This document shows positions 8,201-19,561 of a stretch of DNA of 64,000 nt, in pieces. Each line of letters begins with the position of its first letter. Within the stretch, counting starts at the first letter, position 1. Location: contig NZ_AP026968.1 of assembly GCF_037076355.1 (NCBI RefSeq), positions 1,442,501-1,506,500 of the forward strand, in the 5' to 3' direction. The notes under the pieces were generated by a model. The model made no database searches. It was not told the DNA's origin and saw only the letters and a list, made by a program, of their open reading frames with translations. A program made the position numbers and the translations under genes. Source of the stretch: Streptococcus parapneumoniae. Its GTDB lineage: Bacteria > Bacillota > Bacilli > Lactobacillales > Streptococcaceae.

Positions 8201-9613
8201 TTACCCAACTGATCCTTCCATCTCATAGCTAATCAAACGGTTAAGTTCAACTGCATATTCCATTGGAAGTTCTTTTGTAAAAGGCTCTACAAATCCCATA
8301 ACAATCATTTCAGTTGCTTCTGATTCTGACAATCCACGGCTCATGAGGTAATAGAGTTGCTCTTCTGAAATCTTAGATACCTTAGCTTCGTGTTCCAAAG
8401 CGACTTGTGAGTTGTGGATTTCATTAAATGGAATGGTATCTGACGCTGATAAGTCATCCATGATAATAGTGTCACACTCGATGTGAGAAACAGATTTCTT
8501 AGAGTTCTTGTTAAAGGTGACTTGTCCACGGTAGTCAACCTTTCCTCCACCTTTAGCGATGGATTTAGACACGATAGACGAGCTTGTATGTGGAGCGTTG
8601 TGGATCATCTTAGCTCCAGTATCCTGGTGTTGCCCAGCATTAGCAAAGGCGATCGAAAGCATGGTTCCACGCGCCCCTTCTCCATCAAGGTAAACAGATG
8701 GGTATTTCATGGTTGTTTTGGCACCCAAGTTTCCATCAATCCACTCAACTGTCGCATCTTTCAAGGCTTTGGCACGTTTTGTTACCAAGTTATAAACGTT
8801 GTCAGACCAGTTTTGGATGGTTGTATAACGCATATAAGCTCCGTCCAAGGCAAAGATTTCTACGATGGCCGCATGCAAGCTGTTGCTTGAATAAGTTGGC
8901 GCTGTACAGCCCTCTACGTAGTGGACACTTGCTCCCTCATCAACGATAATCAAGGTACGTTCAAACTGACCTGTATTTTCGTTGTTGATACGGAAGTAAG
9001 TTTGAAGAGGAATATCTACCTTGACCCCTTTTGGTACGTAGATAAAGGTTCCACCTGACCATACTGCTGAGTTGAGGGCAGCCAACTTGTTATCTGTCGG
9101 CGGTACCAACTTAGCGAAGTATTGTTTAAACAAGTCTGGGTATTCTTTGAGAGCAGAATCCGTATCTGTAAAGATGATACCTAACTTCTCAAATTCTTCC
9201 TTCATGTTGTGGTAAACTACTTCTGACTCGTACTGGGCAGAGGCACCGGCTAGATAGGCACGCTCAGCTTCTGGAATTCCGATACGTTCAAAGGTTTCTT
9301 TAATTTTTTCAGGCACATCATCCCAAGAACGAGCTGGCTTATCAGATGGTTTTTGGTAGTAGATCAAGTCATCAAAATCAATCTCTGACAAGTCTGCTCC
9401 CCAAGTTTGCATGGGCATTTTTTTAAAGGTTTCATAAGACTTCAAACGGAACTCTAACATCCACTCAGGTTCTCCCTTGGCAGCTGATAGTTCACGAATG
9501 ACATCTTCATTCAATCCTTTTCCTGTCGATAGGACAGGCTCTACATCATCATGGAAACCAAATTTATATTCACCAAGATCAATTGGTTTTGGTTCTACTC
9601 TTTCTTCAGCCAT
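8201..9613 (-). CDS. sufB: Fe-S cluster assembly scaffold SufB
   Basis: A 470-residue scaffold protein of the SufBCD complex that assembles iron-sulfur clusters in the cytoplasm. It has the C-terminal beta-helix region shared with SufD ([19 protein letters not shown]) and the [13 protein letters not shown] tail. I chose the ATG at 9611-9613, reading MAEERVEP, because an AAAGGA site precedes it; a 15-codon upstream extension lacks one. It is the last gene of sufC-sufD-sufS-sufU-sufB, the gene order usual in Firmicutes. Confidence 0.96.
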   Translation of the reverse strand: MAEERVEPKPIDLGEYKFGFHDDVEPVLSTGKGLNEDVIRELSAAKGEPEWMLEFRLKSYETFKKMPMQTWGADLSEIDFDDLIYYQKPSDKPARSWDDVPEKIKETFERIGIPEAERAYLAGASAQYESEVVYHNMKEEFEKLGIIFTDTDSALKEYPDLFKQYFAKLVPPTDNKLAALNSAVWSGGTFIYVPKGVKVDIPLQTYFRINNENTGQFERTLIIVDEGASVHYVEGCTAPTYSSNSLHAAIVEIFALDGAYMRYTTIQNWSDNVYNLVTKRAKALKDATVEWIDGNLGAKTTMKYPSVYLDGEGARGTMLSIAFANAGQHQDTGAKMIHNAPHTSSSIVSKSIAKGGGKVDYRGQVTFNKNSKKSVSHIECDTIIMDDLSASDTIPFNEIHNSQVALEHEAKVSKISEEQLYYLMSRGLSESEATEMIVMGFVEPFTKELPMEYAVELNRLISYEMEGSVG

Positions 9614-9670
9614 AATATCCTTTCTTTCATTCTTCATTTCTACTAATTCATAAGACAAAAGAAACTTGTC

Positions 9671-11327
<1,657 letters not shown>

Positions 11328-11334
11328 CTACCCC

Positions 11335-12597
11335 TTAGCGTTTTGACAATTTTTCTTCGATAGTTGCAATCATTTCATCACGAACTTCCTTGACTGGAAT
11401 CTCAACGATAACGGAGCCAAGGAAACCACGGACAACCAAACGTTCTGCAGTTGCCTTATCTAAACCACGGCTCATGAGGTAGTACATGTCTTCTGGATCC
11501 ACCTGACCGATAGAAGCTGCGTGACCTGCAGTAACATCATTTTCATCAATCAATAGAATTGGGTTAGCATCTGAACGAGCCTGGTCAGAAAGCATGAGAA
11601 CACGGCTCTCTTGTTGCGCATCTGCTCCCTTGGCACCCTTGATGATGTGGCCGATACCATTGAAAGTCAAAGTTGCTTTTTCAAGAATAACCCCATGTTG
11701 AAGGATATTTCCGATTGAGTTACAACCATAGTTAGTCACTCGAGTATCAATCCCTTGTACCTGACGACCACTTGAAAGAGCTACAACTTTCAGGTCAGCA
11801 TGGCTACCGTTACCAATCAAATCGCTATCAAAGTCCGCAACGACGTTCCCTTCGTTCATAACACCAATCGCCCAGTCAATGCTTGCATCGTTGCCTAATT
11901 TACCACGACGGCTAATGTAAGCAGTAACATTTTCACCTAGACGATCAATGGCGGCAAACTTCACCTGAGCACCAGAACGTGCAATTACTTCTACTGTGAT
12001 ATTAGCAGTTGCTTTGGCACTTCCTTCACCGCGTGACTCTAAACGCTCCAGATAACTAATCTTAGAATTTTTACCAGCGATAATCATAATATGCTTGTTA
12101 AACGGCACATCGCTATCGCTGTCTTGATAGAAAATTCCTTCGATTGGTTCAACAATTTCCACGTTATCAGGAATATAGAGAACAGCACCACTGTTAAAGT
12201 AAGCTGTGTGGTAGGCCGCCAACTTGTCATCGTCATACTTAACAGATGACATGAAGAATTCTTCGATCAGCTCGGGAATTTCTTCTAAAGCTGAGTGGAA
12301 GTCTGTAAAGATAACACCCTGTTCAGCCAATTCAACTGGAATTTGCTCAAAAACAGTTTGGGTTCCTACTTGCACCAACTTCAAGTGGTTATCTAGTGCA
12401 GTGAAATCTGGAACATTTGCTGATGGCTCACTTTCTGTAATCGTTCCATCACCCAGATTCCAACGGTGAAATTTCACACGCTCAATAACTGGTAATTCCA
12501 AAGTCTCAATCTTGTCAAAAGCTTTTTGACGGAGATCAGCCAACCAGCTTGGTTCAGCGTGCATTTCTGAAAAAAGTTTAATATTTTCTTTAGTCAT
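11335..12597 (-). CDS. sufD: Fe-S cluster assembly protein SufD
   Basis: A 420-residue partner of SufB in the SufBC2D scaffold. The C-terminal beta-helix and the [16 protein letters not shown] tail mirror SufB. The region around DENDVTAGHAASIGQ is the SufD-type family motif. Upstream spacing to sufC is 27 bp with an AGGAGAAGTAA ribosome-binding site. Confidence 0.95.
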   Translation of the reverse strand: MTKENIKLFSEMHAEPSWLADLRQKAFDKIETLELPVIERVKFHRWNLGDGTITESEPSANVPDFTALDNHLKLVQVGTQTVFEQIPVELAEQGVIFTDFHSALEEIPELIEEFFMSSVKYDDDKLAAYHTAYFNSGAVLYIPDNVEIVEPIEGIFYQDSDSDVPFNKHIMIIAGKNSKISYLERLESRGEGSAKATANITVEVIARSGAQVKFAAIDRLGENVTAYISRRGKLGNDASIDWAIGVMNEGNVVADFDSDLIGNGSHADLKVVALSSGRQVQGIDTRVTNYGCNSIGNILQHGVILEKATLTFNGIGHIIKGAKGADAQQESRVLMLSDQARSDANPILLIDENDVTAGHAASIGQVDPEDMYYLMSRGLDKATAERLVVRGFLGSVIVEIPVKEVRDEMIATIEEKLSKR

Positions 12598-12624
12598 TTA
12601 CTTCTCCTAAAAGATACGAGGGAA

Positions 12625-13395
12625 TTACAATTCTTCCTTGTAGTCGTAGCCAAGTTCTTCAGCTAGTTTTGCGTATCCTTCACGTTCCAAACGCGCAGCC
12701 AATTCTGGACCACCTGAAAGGACAACACGACCTTCCATCATCACATGTACCACGTCTGGTGTGATGTAGTTCAAAAGACGTTGGTAGTGAGTGATAATCA
12801 TAGCACCAAAGCCTTCACCACGCATAGCATTCACACCTTTAGAAACAACTTTAAGAGCGTCAATATCAAGACCAGAGTCAATCTCATCCAAAAGGGCGAA
12901 AGTTGGTTCCAACATCAAAAGTTGAAGAATTTCATTACGTTTTTTCTCACCACCAGAGAAACCTTCGTTGAGGTAACGCTCTGCCATTTCTTCTTTCATG
13001 TTGAGCAATTCCATTTTTTCATCTAGCTTAGTAATAAACTCGCGAACTGAAATCTTCTCATCGTCTTCTTTACCAGCATTCATGGCTGCACGAAGAAACT
13101 CAGCGTTGGTAATTCCAGGAATTTCTGATGGGTATTGCATAGCAAGGAAAAGTCCCATACGCGCACGCTCATCCACTTCCAACTCAAGGATGTTTACGCC
13201 ATCAAACAAAACTTCACCTTTGGTCACTTCATAGTTAGGATTTCCCATGATAGCGGCAGAAAGAGTCGATTTACCAGTACCATTTGGCCCCATGATAGCG
13301 GCGATTTCACCTGTTTTCAGGGTCAGGTTAACCCCTTTTAAAATTTCTTTTCCTTCAATCTCAACGTGAAGATCTTTGATCTCTAATACTGACAT
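12625..13395 (-). CDS. sufC: Fe-S cluster assembly ATPase SufC
   Basis: A 256-residue ABC-type ATPase that drives SufBCD rearrangement. Walker A is GPNGTGKST, the signature is FSGGEKKRNEI, and Walker B ends in LLDEIDSGLD, the usual SufC form. I chose ATG 13393-13395, reading MSVLEIKDLHVE, behind an AAAGGAAC site. The 36 codons upstream in frame run through the promoter region and are not family-like. It is the first gene of the suf operon. Confidence 0.95.
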   Translation of the reverse strand: MSVLEIKDLHVEIEGKEILKGVNLTLKTGEIAAIMGPNGTGKSTLSAAIMGNPNYEVTKGEVLFDGVNILELEVDERARMGLFLAMQYPSEIPGITNAEFLRAAMNAGKEDDEKISVREFITKLDEKMELLNMKEEMAERYLNEGFSGGEKKRNEILQLLMLEPTFALLDEIDSGLDIDALKVVSKGVNAMRGEGFGAMIITHYQRLLNYITPDVVHVMMEGRVVLSGGPELAARLEREGYAKLAEELGYDYKEEL

Positions 13396-13493
13396 GATAG
13401 TTCCTTTCTTTTTCAAGGCCTTTACAGTGCTTACTAGAAACATACTTGATTTCCCTAGAAAATACGGTAAAAGGTCAATAAATATACTTTTAT

Positions 13494-13502
13494 AGTATAA
13501 CA
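13494..13502 (-). promoter_or_regulatory. Probable suf operon promoter (extended -10)
   Basis: On the minus strand TGTTATACT fits an extended -10 and lies about 100 bp before sufC, immediately after the preceding gene's terminator. There is no good -35 in the terminator stem, so the extended element must carry it. Confidence 0.45.
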
Positions 13503-13523
13503 AAAAAAAGCCTAAAAGGCTTT
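13502..13523 (-). terminator. Terminator of the small membrane protein gene
   Basis: On the minus strand AAAGCCTTTTAGGCTTTTTTTT forms a 7-bp stem with an 8-T tail, 23 bp after the stop at 13546. Confidence 0.85.
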
Positions 13524-13545
13524 GATTTTGTCTGGAAGCTGAGGG

Positions 13546-13740
13546 CTAGTCTTTCCTATTAAAATGCTGATCGATGACATCAACGATTTTGCCCATCACA
13601 TAACTGACTCGGAAATTTCTGAAGAGTAAAATTGCCCAAAAGGCTGCCATAATATAGCGACCAGTCATCCAGGCTTCATTGAAAAAATAGGTTTCAGCAG
13701 CTGTAAACAGCGCCATAATAATAAATTGTTGTTTATTCAT
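13546..13740 (-). CDS. DUF3272-like small membrane protein
   Basis: A 64-residue protein with two hydrophobic stretches (about residues 5-20 and 28-45) and a short charged tail ending in HFNRKD. It looks like the streptococcal DUF3272 family, whose function I do not know. It has no Shine-Dalgarno sequence: TGATACAAT ends 6 nt before the ATG, so the mRNA is predicted to be leaderless. It is transcribed alone and has its own terminator. It lies between dnaX and the suf operon. Confidence 0.6.
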   Translation of the reverse strand: MNKQQFIIMALFTAAETYFFNEAWMTGRYIMAAFWAILLFRNFRVSYVMGKIVDVIDQHFNRKD

Positions 13741-13746
13741 AAACTT

Positions 13747-13755
13747 ATTGTATCA
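13747..13755 (-). promoter_or_regulatory. Extended -10 promoter, predicted leaderless
   Basis: On the minus strand TGATACAAT is followed by 6 nt (AAGTTT) and the ATG of the DUF3272-like gene, which puts the transcription start at or beside the A of the start codon. Confidence 0.5.
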
Positions 13756-13767
13756 TGAAATCTTTCT

Positions 13768-15423
13768 TTAGTCTTCCTCTACCTTCACTTTATCAGCCAA
13801 AAATTCAAATCCTTCTGGAATCAGGCTTTCTTCTGCTTCTTTTTCAGTTTGAGAAGATTTGGCTTTGGCTGAAAAGGCTGCGCGAACTTCTTTCCATTCC
13901 TCCATGGAAATGGCTAAAATCTCAGGTGAAAAACCTGCTGCCTGACTGAGGATGTTGCCAAACATGGTGTTGAGATTATCCCGTTTCATGGTTTGACCAG
14001 CATTGAAGTTAGACTCAAAAGCAAGAATAGCATGGTGTTCATTGGCCGCAACCGGTTGAGAACCAACTAGCAAAGCTTTGTCCGGCCCACCAAGACTTTC
14101 AATCACCTCTCCCCAGGCATTCTGCAAACGAATCAGATTTTGACGTGCTAAATCAGGATTTTCGACAGCCTCTTGTAAGATAGATTGAACTTTATTGCGA
14201 TCCACACGATAGACGGTCTTGCCTGTTGCTGGGCGACTAGGAGTTGGACTAGTTGGCTTGGGCGCAGTTCCCACATTGGCGAGTTCTTGTTTGAGACGTG
14301 TCACTTCCTGTCTCAGCGAAGCAATTTCATTTTCAACCGCTCCTGAAAGAGATGGCTCAGGCTTAATCTCCGCCAAACGGATGGTCATCATCTCAGCATA
14401 AATCTTGGGCTGCAAACTAGACTTAATATCTGCTAAACTGATTGTCGCTAAGCGAATCATTTCAAACAGATTTTCTTGAGGAAGATCCAAATTCTCCACA
14501 AAGACTGGACTATGATGAATGTTTTCTCCACCTGTTTGAACAATTAACAAATCTCTTAAATAGTGCAAAAGGTCGGTCACAAAACGAGTCATGCTCTTAC
14601 CATTATCAAAAAGAAGATTTAAGCAAGACAAGGCCTTGGTAACATCCTGTTGAGACAAGGCAGCCACATAATCATCCAAGGCTGATAGGCTAATGGTGCC
14701 AGTAATTTCTTCAGAGATGGCAGTCGTCAATTCATTTCCCTGTGTCAAACTCAGAGCTTGATCCAAAATAGACAAGGCATCCCGCATTCCACCTTCCGCC
14801 TGTCTGGCAATGATTTCCACAGCCTCTGGTTCAGAACTAATATTTTCTTTTTCTAAGATATAGTGGATATGTTCCTTAATATCCTGTGTCTTAATTGATT
14901 TAAATTCAAAACGTTGCACACGGGATAGAATAGTCGCAGGAATCTTGTGCAATTCAGTAGTGGCCAAAATAAAGACTACATTCTGTGTTGGCTCTTCCAG
15001 CGTCTTTAGGAGGGCATTAAAAGCCCCTGTAGACAGCATGTGAACCTCGTCTATGATATAAACCTTATAACGAGCAAGACTAGGGGCATAGGTAGATTTA
15101 TCACGAATTTCACGGATTTCATCCACCCCATTATTAGAGGCCGCATCCATTTCAATGACATCTTCTAAACTACCATCCGTCACTGCCTGACAAATATAGC
15201 AGTTATTGCAAGGTTCGCCACCCACTTGATTGGGACAGTTCATAGCCTTAGCAAAAATCTTAGCTACACTGGTTTTTCCTGTTCCCCGTGGACCAGAAAA
15301 AAGATAGGCATGACTTATTTTCTCTTGCTCTACTGCTTGTTTAAGAGTCTTAGCCACAACTTCTTGACCAACCAACTGGGAGAAGTTTTGACTTCTATAT
15401 TTTCGATAAAGTGCTTGATACAT
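13768..15423 (-). CDS. dnaX: DNA polymerase III subunit gamma/tau
   Basis: A 551-residue clamp-loader ATPase. The AAA+ module has Walker A GPRGTGKTS (residues 44-52), a zinc-binding cysteine set (C63, C72, C75, C78), Walker B IIDEVHML, and sensor residues. The tau-specific region follows a Pro/Thr-rich linker (about residues 385-410). The ATG overlaps the stop of the upstream GAF gene by one base (TAATG), so the two are coupled. Confidence 0.95.
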   Translation of the reverse strand: MYQALYRKYRSQNFSQLVGQEVVAKTLKQAVEQEKISHAYLFSGPRGTGKTSVAKIFAKAMNCPNQVGGEPCNNCYICQAVTDGSLEDVIEMDAASNNGVDEIREIRDKSTYAPSLARYKVYIIDEVHMLSTGAFNALLKTLEEPTQNVVFILATTELHKIPATILSRVQRFEFKSIKTQDIKEHIHYILEKENISSEPEAVEIIARQAEGGMRDALSILDQALSLTQGNELTTAISEEITGTISLSALDDYVAALSQQDVTKALSCLNLLFDNGKSMTRFVTDLLHYLRDLLIVQTGGENIHHSPVFVENLDLPQENLFEMIRLATISLADIKSSLQPKIYAEMMTIRLAEIKPEPSLSGAVENEIASLRQEVTRLKQELANVGTAPKPTSPTPSRPATGKTVYRVDRNKVQSILQEAVENPDLARQNLIRLQNAWGEVIESLGGPDKALLVGSQPVAANEHHAILAFESNFNAGQTMKRDNLNTMFGNILSQAAGFSPEILAISMEEWKEVRAAFSAKAKSSQTEKEAEESLIPEGFEFLADKVKVEED

Positions 15424-15920
15424 TAAGATTTTTCCTCAAACATTGTAAAGTCCCATTCCGTCTTTTCAAGCAAAATCGCGACAAATTGTTCCAAATAATC
15501 TCGATCCATAGCATCGTAATCCTCAATCTCTGAAGAATCCAGATCCAGAACTCCAAGTAACTGACCATTCTTCATCATCGGCACCACAATTTCACTTTTA
15601 GCTAGACTGTCACAAGAAATATAGTTGGGATAGGTCGTCACATCTCCAACAATAACAGTTTCCTGAAAGTGAGCTGCCTCACCACAAACACCCTTGCCTA
15701 GTGCAATACGGATGCAGGAAACACCTCCTTGGAAGGGACCTAAAACCAATTCCTTTCCATCGAACAAATAAAAACCTGCAAATACGGTATTAGGAAAACG
15801 TGATTTTATGAGAGCACTGGCGTTGGAAAGATTAGCCAAAACATTGGTTTCGCCTTCCAATAGGAAGGACAATTCTTCATTTAACATTTGATAACGTGAT
15901 TGTTTTTCTGATTTTAACAT
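15423..15920 (-). CDS. GAF-domain free methionine-(R)-sulfoxide reductase
   Basis: A 165-residue single GAF-domain protein. The three cysteines typical of the fRMsr family are present at C69, C79 and C103, which supports reduction of free methionine-R-sulfoxide rather than a plain ligand sensor. It is first in a two-gene unit with dnaX. Its promoter TGATATAAT ends 6 nt before the ATG and no ribosome-binding site is present, so a leaderless mRNA is predicted. Confidence 0.82.
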   Translation of the reverse strand: MLKSEKQSRYQMLNEELSFLLEGETNVLANLSNASALIKSRFPNTVFAGFYLFDGKELVLGPFQGGVSCIRIALGKGVCGEAAHFQETVIVGDVTTYPNYISCDSLAKSEIVVPMMKNGQLLGVLDLDSSEIEDYDAMDRDYLEQFVAILLEKTEWDFTMFEEKS

Positions 15921-15926
15921 AGAACT

Positions 15927-15935
15927 ATTATATCA
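15927..15935 (-). promoter_or_regulatory. Extended -10 promoter of the GAF-dnaX unit, predicted leaderless
   Basis: On the minus strand TGATATAAT is a perfect extended -10, followed by AGTTCT and the ATG. Confidence 0.65.
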
Positions 15936-15955
15936 AAAAAGGAGCCGAGACAAAA

Positions 15956-15989
15956 GAAAAATCCCTTGTTTAGTAAACAAAGGATTTTG
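15956..15989 (-). terminator. Terminator of rpsA
   Basis: On the minus strand AAAATCCTTTGTTT and AAACAAGGGATTTTT pair with a short loop and a T tail about 17 bp after the rpsA stop. The arms pair with one bulge. Confidence 0.75.
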
Positions 15990-16005
15990 TGAATTTTCAA
16001 TTTGA

Positions 16006-17208
16006 TTAAAGTTCGATATCACCAAATAAATCAGCCATTGAGAATCCTGTTTGTGTTTCTGGAAGTTCAAAATCACGTTTTTCTTGACGTTTTGGACGAC
16101 GTGGACGAGCAGCACGTTTTTCTTCTTTTTGTCCTTCTTCTTGAGCTGGACGCTCTTCAAGAGCTTTAATAGAAAGTGATACGCGCTCTGCATCTGAGTT
16201 AACTTCAAGAACTTTAACTTGAACTTCTTGACCTACTTTAATAGCTTCTTTTGGATTTTCAATACGTTTGTGTGAAATTTGTGATACGTGAACAAGTCCA
16301 TCAATACCTGGCAATACTTCAACAAATGCACCGAAGTCAGTCAAACGTTTAACTGTTCCTTCTACTACATCACCTTTAGCCAATTTTTGCTCAACGCCAT
16401 CCCATGGTCCAGGTGTTGTTGCTTTAAGTGAAAGTGATACACGTCCTTCTTCTTCGTTAAGATCAAGGATTTTCACTTCAATTTCTTCACCAACAGTTAC
16501 AACTGATTTTGGTGATACGTTACGTTCATGTGACAATTCAGTCAAGTGAACCAATCCATCAACACCACCAAGGTCGATGAAAGCACCAAAGCTTGTGATA
16601 CGGGCAACTTTACCAGTTACAACATCACCAACAGCCAATTTACCGAATACTTCAGCGCGAGCTGCTGCTGTAGCTGCTTCAACAACTTCACGACGTGAAA
16701 GGATGAAGCGGTTTTCTTTAGCGTCAACTTCTTTGATTTTAGCATCAAATTCTTGACCTACAAAACGCTCAGTGTTACGTACGAAACGAGTATCCAACAT
16801 TGAAGCTGGGATAAATCCACGAACACCTTCAAATTCTACTGAAAGTCCACCTTTAACGGCACGAGTTCCTTTAACAGTAACAACTTCTTCTTCGCGACCA
16901 ACAAGTTTGTCCCATGCTTTGCGAGCTTCAAGGCGTTTTTTAGATACAAGGTATGTAACTGTATCAGTATCTTTACCAACTACTTGACGAAGTACAAGAA
17001 CATCCAATACTTCTCCTACTTTAACAAAGTCATTGATATCTGCATCGCGATCGTTTGTCAATTCGCGAAGAGTCAAGACACCTTCAACACCAGTTCCAGA
17101 GATTGCAACGTTAGCTTGAGTCGCATCAACTGTCAATACTTCAGCACTAACAACATCACCAGTCTCAACTTGGCTAACGCTATTTAGCAAATCTTCAAAT
17201 TCGTTCAT
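16006..17208 (-). CDS. rpsA: 30S ribosomal protein S1 homologue
   Basis: A 400-residue RNA-binding protein with four S1 (OB-fold) domains, at roughly residues 15-90, 105-170, 190-260 and 275-345, the last two with the classic FGAF(I/V) core. The C-terminal tail is Arg/Lys-rich and then acidic. Firmicute S1 has four repeats rather than six, so the length is normal. The ATG follows a TTGGAGGATT site. Confidence 0.93.
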   Translation of the reverse strand: MNEFEDLLNSVSQVETGDVVSAEVLTVDATQANVAISGTGVEGVLTLRELTNDRDADINDFVKVGEVLDVLVLRQVVGKDTDTVTYLVSKKRLEARKAWDKLVGREEEVVTVKGTRAVKGGLSVEFEGVRGFIPASMLDTRFVRNTERFVGQEFDAKIKEVDAKENRFILSRREVVEAATAAARAEVFGKLAVGDVVTGKVARITSFGAFIDLGGVDGLVHLTELSHERNVSPKSVVTVGEEIEVKILDLNEEEGRVSLSLKATTPGPWDGVEQKLAKGDVVEGTVKRLTDFGAFVEVLPGIDGLVHVSQISHKRIENPKEAIKVGQEVQVKVLEVNSDAERVSLSIKALEERPAQEEGQKEEKRAARPRRPKRQEKRDFELPETQTGFSMADLFGDIEL

Positions 17209-17211
17209 CTA

Positions 17212-17369
17212 AAAAATCCTCCAACAATCAAGTTTTTCTTAAACTTGACATACTTATAATTTTTTTCCTAAGCACCCGCAAGGACATGTTCATATCATTC
17301 ACGTCTTTCAATTATAAAAATAAAATACCCTAAGATATTTTGCTTTTTATCTTGATTATTACCTAAGAA
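17212..17369 (-). promoter_or_regulatory. rpsA leader region
   Basis: The 160-bp gap holds an AT-rich TATAAT on the minus strand (plus 17313-17318 region) with a weak -35, and a hairpin CAAGTTTAAGAAAAACTTG just before the ribosome-binding site. A regulatory leader is possible, but I do not recognise a known family. Confidence 0.3.
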
Positions 17370-17441
17370 CTGGGGTAGCTGGATTCGAACCAACGCATGA
17401 GGGAGTCAAAGTCCCTTGCCTTACCGCTTGGCTATACCCCA
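17370..17441 (-). tRNA. tRNA-Gln (TTG anticodon)
   Basis: A 72-nt cloverleaf. The acceptor TGGGGTA pairs with TACCCCA, and the anticodon stem GGGA/TCCC encloses a loop containing TTG. The T-arm is GTTGG TTCGAAT CCAGC. It lies 9 bp after tRNA-Tyr in the same transcript. CCA is not encoded. Confidence 0.95.
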
Positions 17442-17450
17442 TTGATAAAA

Positions 17451-17531
17451 TGGAGAGAGAGGGATTCGAACCCCCGAACCCGAAGGAGCGGATTTACAGT
17501 CCGCCGCGTTTAGCCTCTTCGCTATCTCTCC
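17451..17531 (-). tRNA. tRNA-Tyr (GTA anticodon)
   Basis: An 81-nt class II tRNA. The acceptor GGAGAGA pairs with TCTCTCC, the anticodon stem CGGAC/ATCCG region encloses TGTAA with anticodon GTA, and the variable arm is long. It is the first gene of a Tyr-Gln pair. Confidence 0.95.
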
Positions 17532-17548
17532 TACAATCAACATGGACT

Positions 17549-17577
17549 ATTATATCATGAAAATTTCAAAAAAACAA
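17549..17577 (-). promoter_or_regulatory. Promoter of the tRNA-Tyr/tRNA-Gln unit
   Basis: On the minus strand TTGTTT (17572-17577) and TATAAT (17549-17554) are 17 bp apart, and the -10 is extended (TGATATAAT). It overlaps the end of the DUF2969 gap. Confidence 0.8.
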
Positions 17578-17580
17578 GAC

Positions 17581-17811
17581 TTATTTTGCTAAATTATAAT
17601 TTTCAATCAAAATTTCCACAGCTTTTTCCAATTTTTTATAAAAACTATCGACATTCCCATTCTTTATGATGGCAAATTGTCCATCTAATTCGGCAATTTC
17701 TCCGATAACTTTTTTACCAATGGTCAAGGTATAACCTTCAAAACTGTCTTTTCCTACATTAACCTTGGCATCTGCTACTTGAATTTCGATTTTTTTATCT
17801 TTCTTACTCAT
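17581..17811 (-). CDS. DUF2969 family protein
   Basis: A 76-residue basic protein beginning MSKKDKKIEIQ, with a compact beta-rich core and a C-terminal helix. It matches the small lactobacillal/streptococcal DUF2969 family, whose function is unknown to me. The start has an AGAGAGGTATGAA site. It is upstream of the tRNA pair and may read through into it. Confidence 0.65.
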   Translation of the reverse strand: MSKKDKKIEIQVADAKVNVGKDSFEGYTLTIGKKVIGEIAELDGQFAIIKNGNVDSFYKKLEKAVEILIENYNLAK

Positions 17812-17865
17812 TTCATACCTCTCTTCACTTTTTCTATTTTACAAGAAAATCCTAAAACTAGCAAG

Positions 17866-17903
17866 AAAAAACTCTATATCAGGCTTGTCTGACATAGAGT
17901 TTT
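17866..17903 (-). terminator. Terminator of the ilvE-to-pcp operon
   Basis: On the minus strand AAAACTCTATGTCAG and CTGATATAGAGTTTTTT pair with one mismatch, 75 bp after the pcp stop. Confidence 0.85.
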
Positions 17904-17978
17904 ATGTAAACAACCTCAATCAATTTAGCATAGCTAATAGTTAGTAAACAAGCATAATTGACTATCCTTTTTAGGTTA

Positions 17979-18623
17979 TCAGTGAGTCTCACCACCTACT
18001 AACTGCAAATCCTTATCTTTGTAGTCTACAATAGCTTCAATAGCTACCTCTATGCCTCTTACAATATCACATAGACTCATTCCTGCAGTATTCGGCTTAT
18101 TTACTACTTGTTCCATCATATATGGAATATGCATGAAACCTGCTCTCATATTAGGGAATTTTTTATCCACTAAATAAAGAGCTTGGTACATCAAATGATT
18201 GCAAACAAAGGTTCCTGCACTATTGGATACAACTGCCGGAAGTCCCTGTTTTTTAATAGCTTGTACCATCGCTTTGATAGGTAAACTACTAAAATAGGCC
18301 GATGCTCCATCAATACGAATCGGTGTATCAATTGGTTGATTGCCTTCGTTATCAGGTATGCGAGCATCATCTTGATTAATAGCCACTCGTTCAGGTGTTA
18401 AACCTGTCCTGCCGCCTGCTTGTCCAATACAAAGTACAGCATCTGGTTGATATCGTAATATTTCTGCCTCTAAAACTTCTGACGACTTATAAAAAACCGT
18501 TGGAATTTCTACCCAGCGAACTTCGGCCCCATTAATCTCAGATGGTAATAATTTTACAGCCTCCAAAGCTGGATTAATCTTTTCACCTCCAAAAGGATTA
18601 AAACCTGTAACCAATATTTTCAT
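17979..18623 (-). CDS. pcp: Pyrrolidone-carboxylate peptidase
   Basis: A 214-residue cytoplasmic cysteine peptidase (C15) that removes N-terminal pyroglutamate from peptides. The family start GFNPFGGE, the catalytic Cys in SAGTFVCN and the His in AGFMHIPY are all visible, as is the glutamate-containing NxPERVAINxDDARI segment. It is the last gene of the operon with two permease-like proteins and a peptide-binding lipoprotein, which suggests it processes imported pyroglutamyl peptides. Confidence 0.95.
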
Positions 18624-18637
18624 TTTATTTTCCTTTA

Positions 18638-19561
18638 CTAAAATGCGAGAAAGTACATTAAGAATATGTGAATAACAATCATTACTAGCGCAACACCTGC
18701 TTGAGCCTTTATAACGCCATTCTGATCTTTCATATCCATCAATGCTGCTGGTAGAGCGTTAAAATTAGCAGCCATTGGGGTCAATAAGGTCCCACAATAA
18801 CCTGCTGTCATGGCAAGAGCACCAGCCACAATTGGATTAGCTCCCAGAGCAAATACAAAGGGAACTCCAACACCTGCTGTAATAACGGTGAATGCTGCAA
18901 AAGCATTTCCCATAATCATTGTGAATAGAACCATTCCAAGAACATAGGCCAAAACTCCTATAAAGCGACTATCTGAAGGAACAATACCGCTAATCAGATG
19001 AGAGATAACATCACCAACACCTGCTACAGTAAAAATAGCCCCCAAAGCCCCTAATAATTGGGGAACAATCCCACTTGTTGAAACTTGCTGAGTCATTCGA
19101 TTATTTTCTGATAACAAACTCTTAGGGTGACTATTGGTAATCACAAGAACAGAAATTGTAGCAAATAAGGCGGCAAGGCTAATCGAAATCTTGCTAAATT
19201 CTGGAATCATTTGCGCTAAGACCAACGCAAGTATTGCCATCAGCATAACTGGAATAAAAATTTTATTTTTCAATCTGTTAGATTCAATATTGGCTTTCAT
19301 TTCATCTAAGGATGGCAAGGTTCCGATACGGACTTGCTTAAACAATGTTAACAGCGATAATATGATTACAATAATACCAATACTCATATTTGGCATATAG
19401 GAACCACCTATAAACGTAATAGCCAATAGAGTCCAAAATGCAGATGTTCCAAATCGGACTGGGTTTGTTTTATCTTTATAACTACAATAGGCTGTATGGA
19501 GAAATTGACAACCAATCACAATATAGGTCAACTCTAATAGTTGCTTTGCCAACTCTGTCAT
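18638..19561 (-). CDS. DUF979 family membrane protein
   Basis: A 307-residue polytopic membrane protein with about nine hydrophobic helices. It matches the DUF979 family, which almost always pairs with DUF969 and pyrrolidone-carboxylate peptidase. The pair probably forms a transporter for a pyroglutamate-type compound. That function is inferred from gene neighbourhood. The start overlaps the DUF969 stop by 4 bp. Confidence 0.8.
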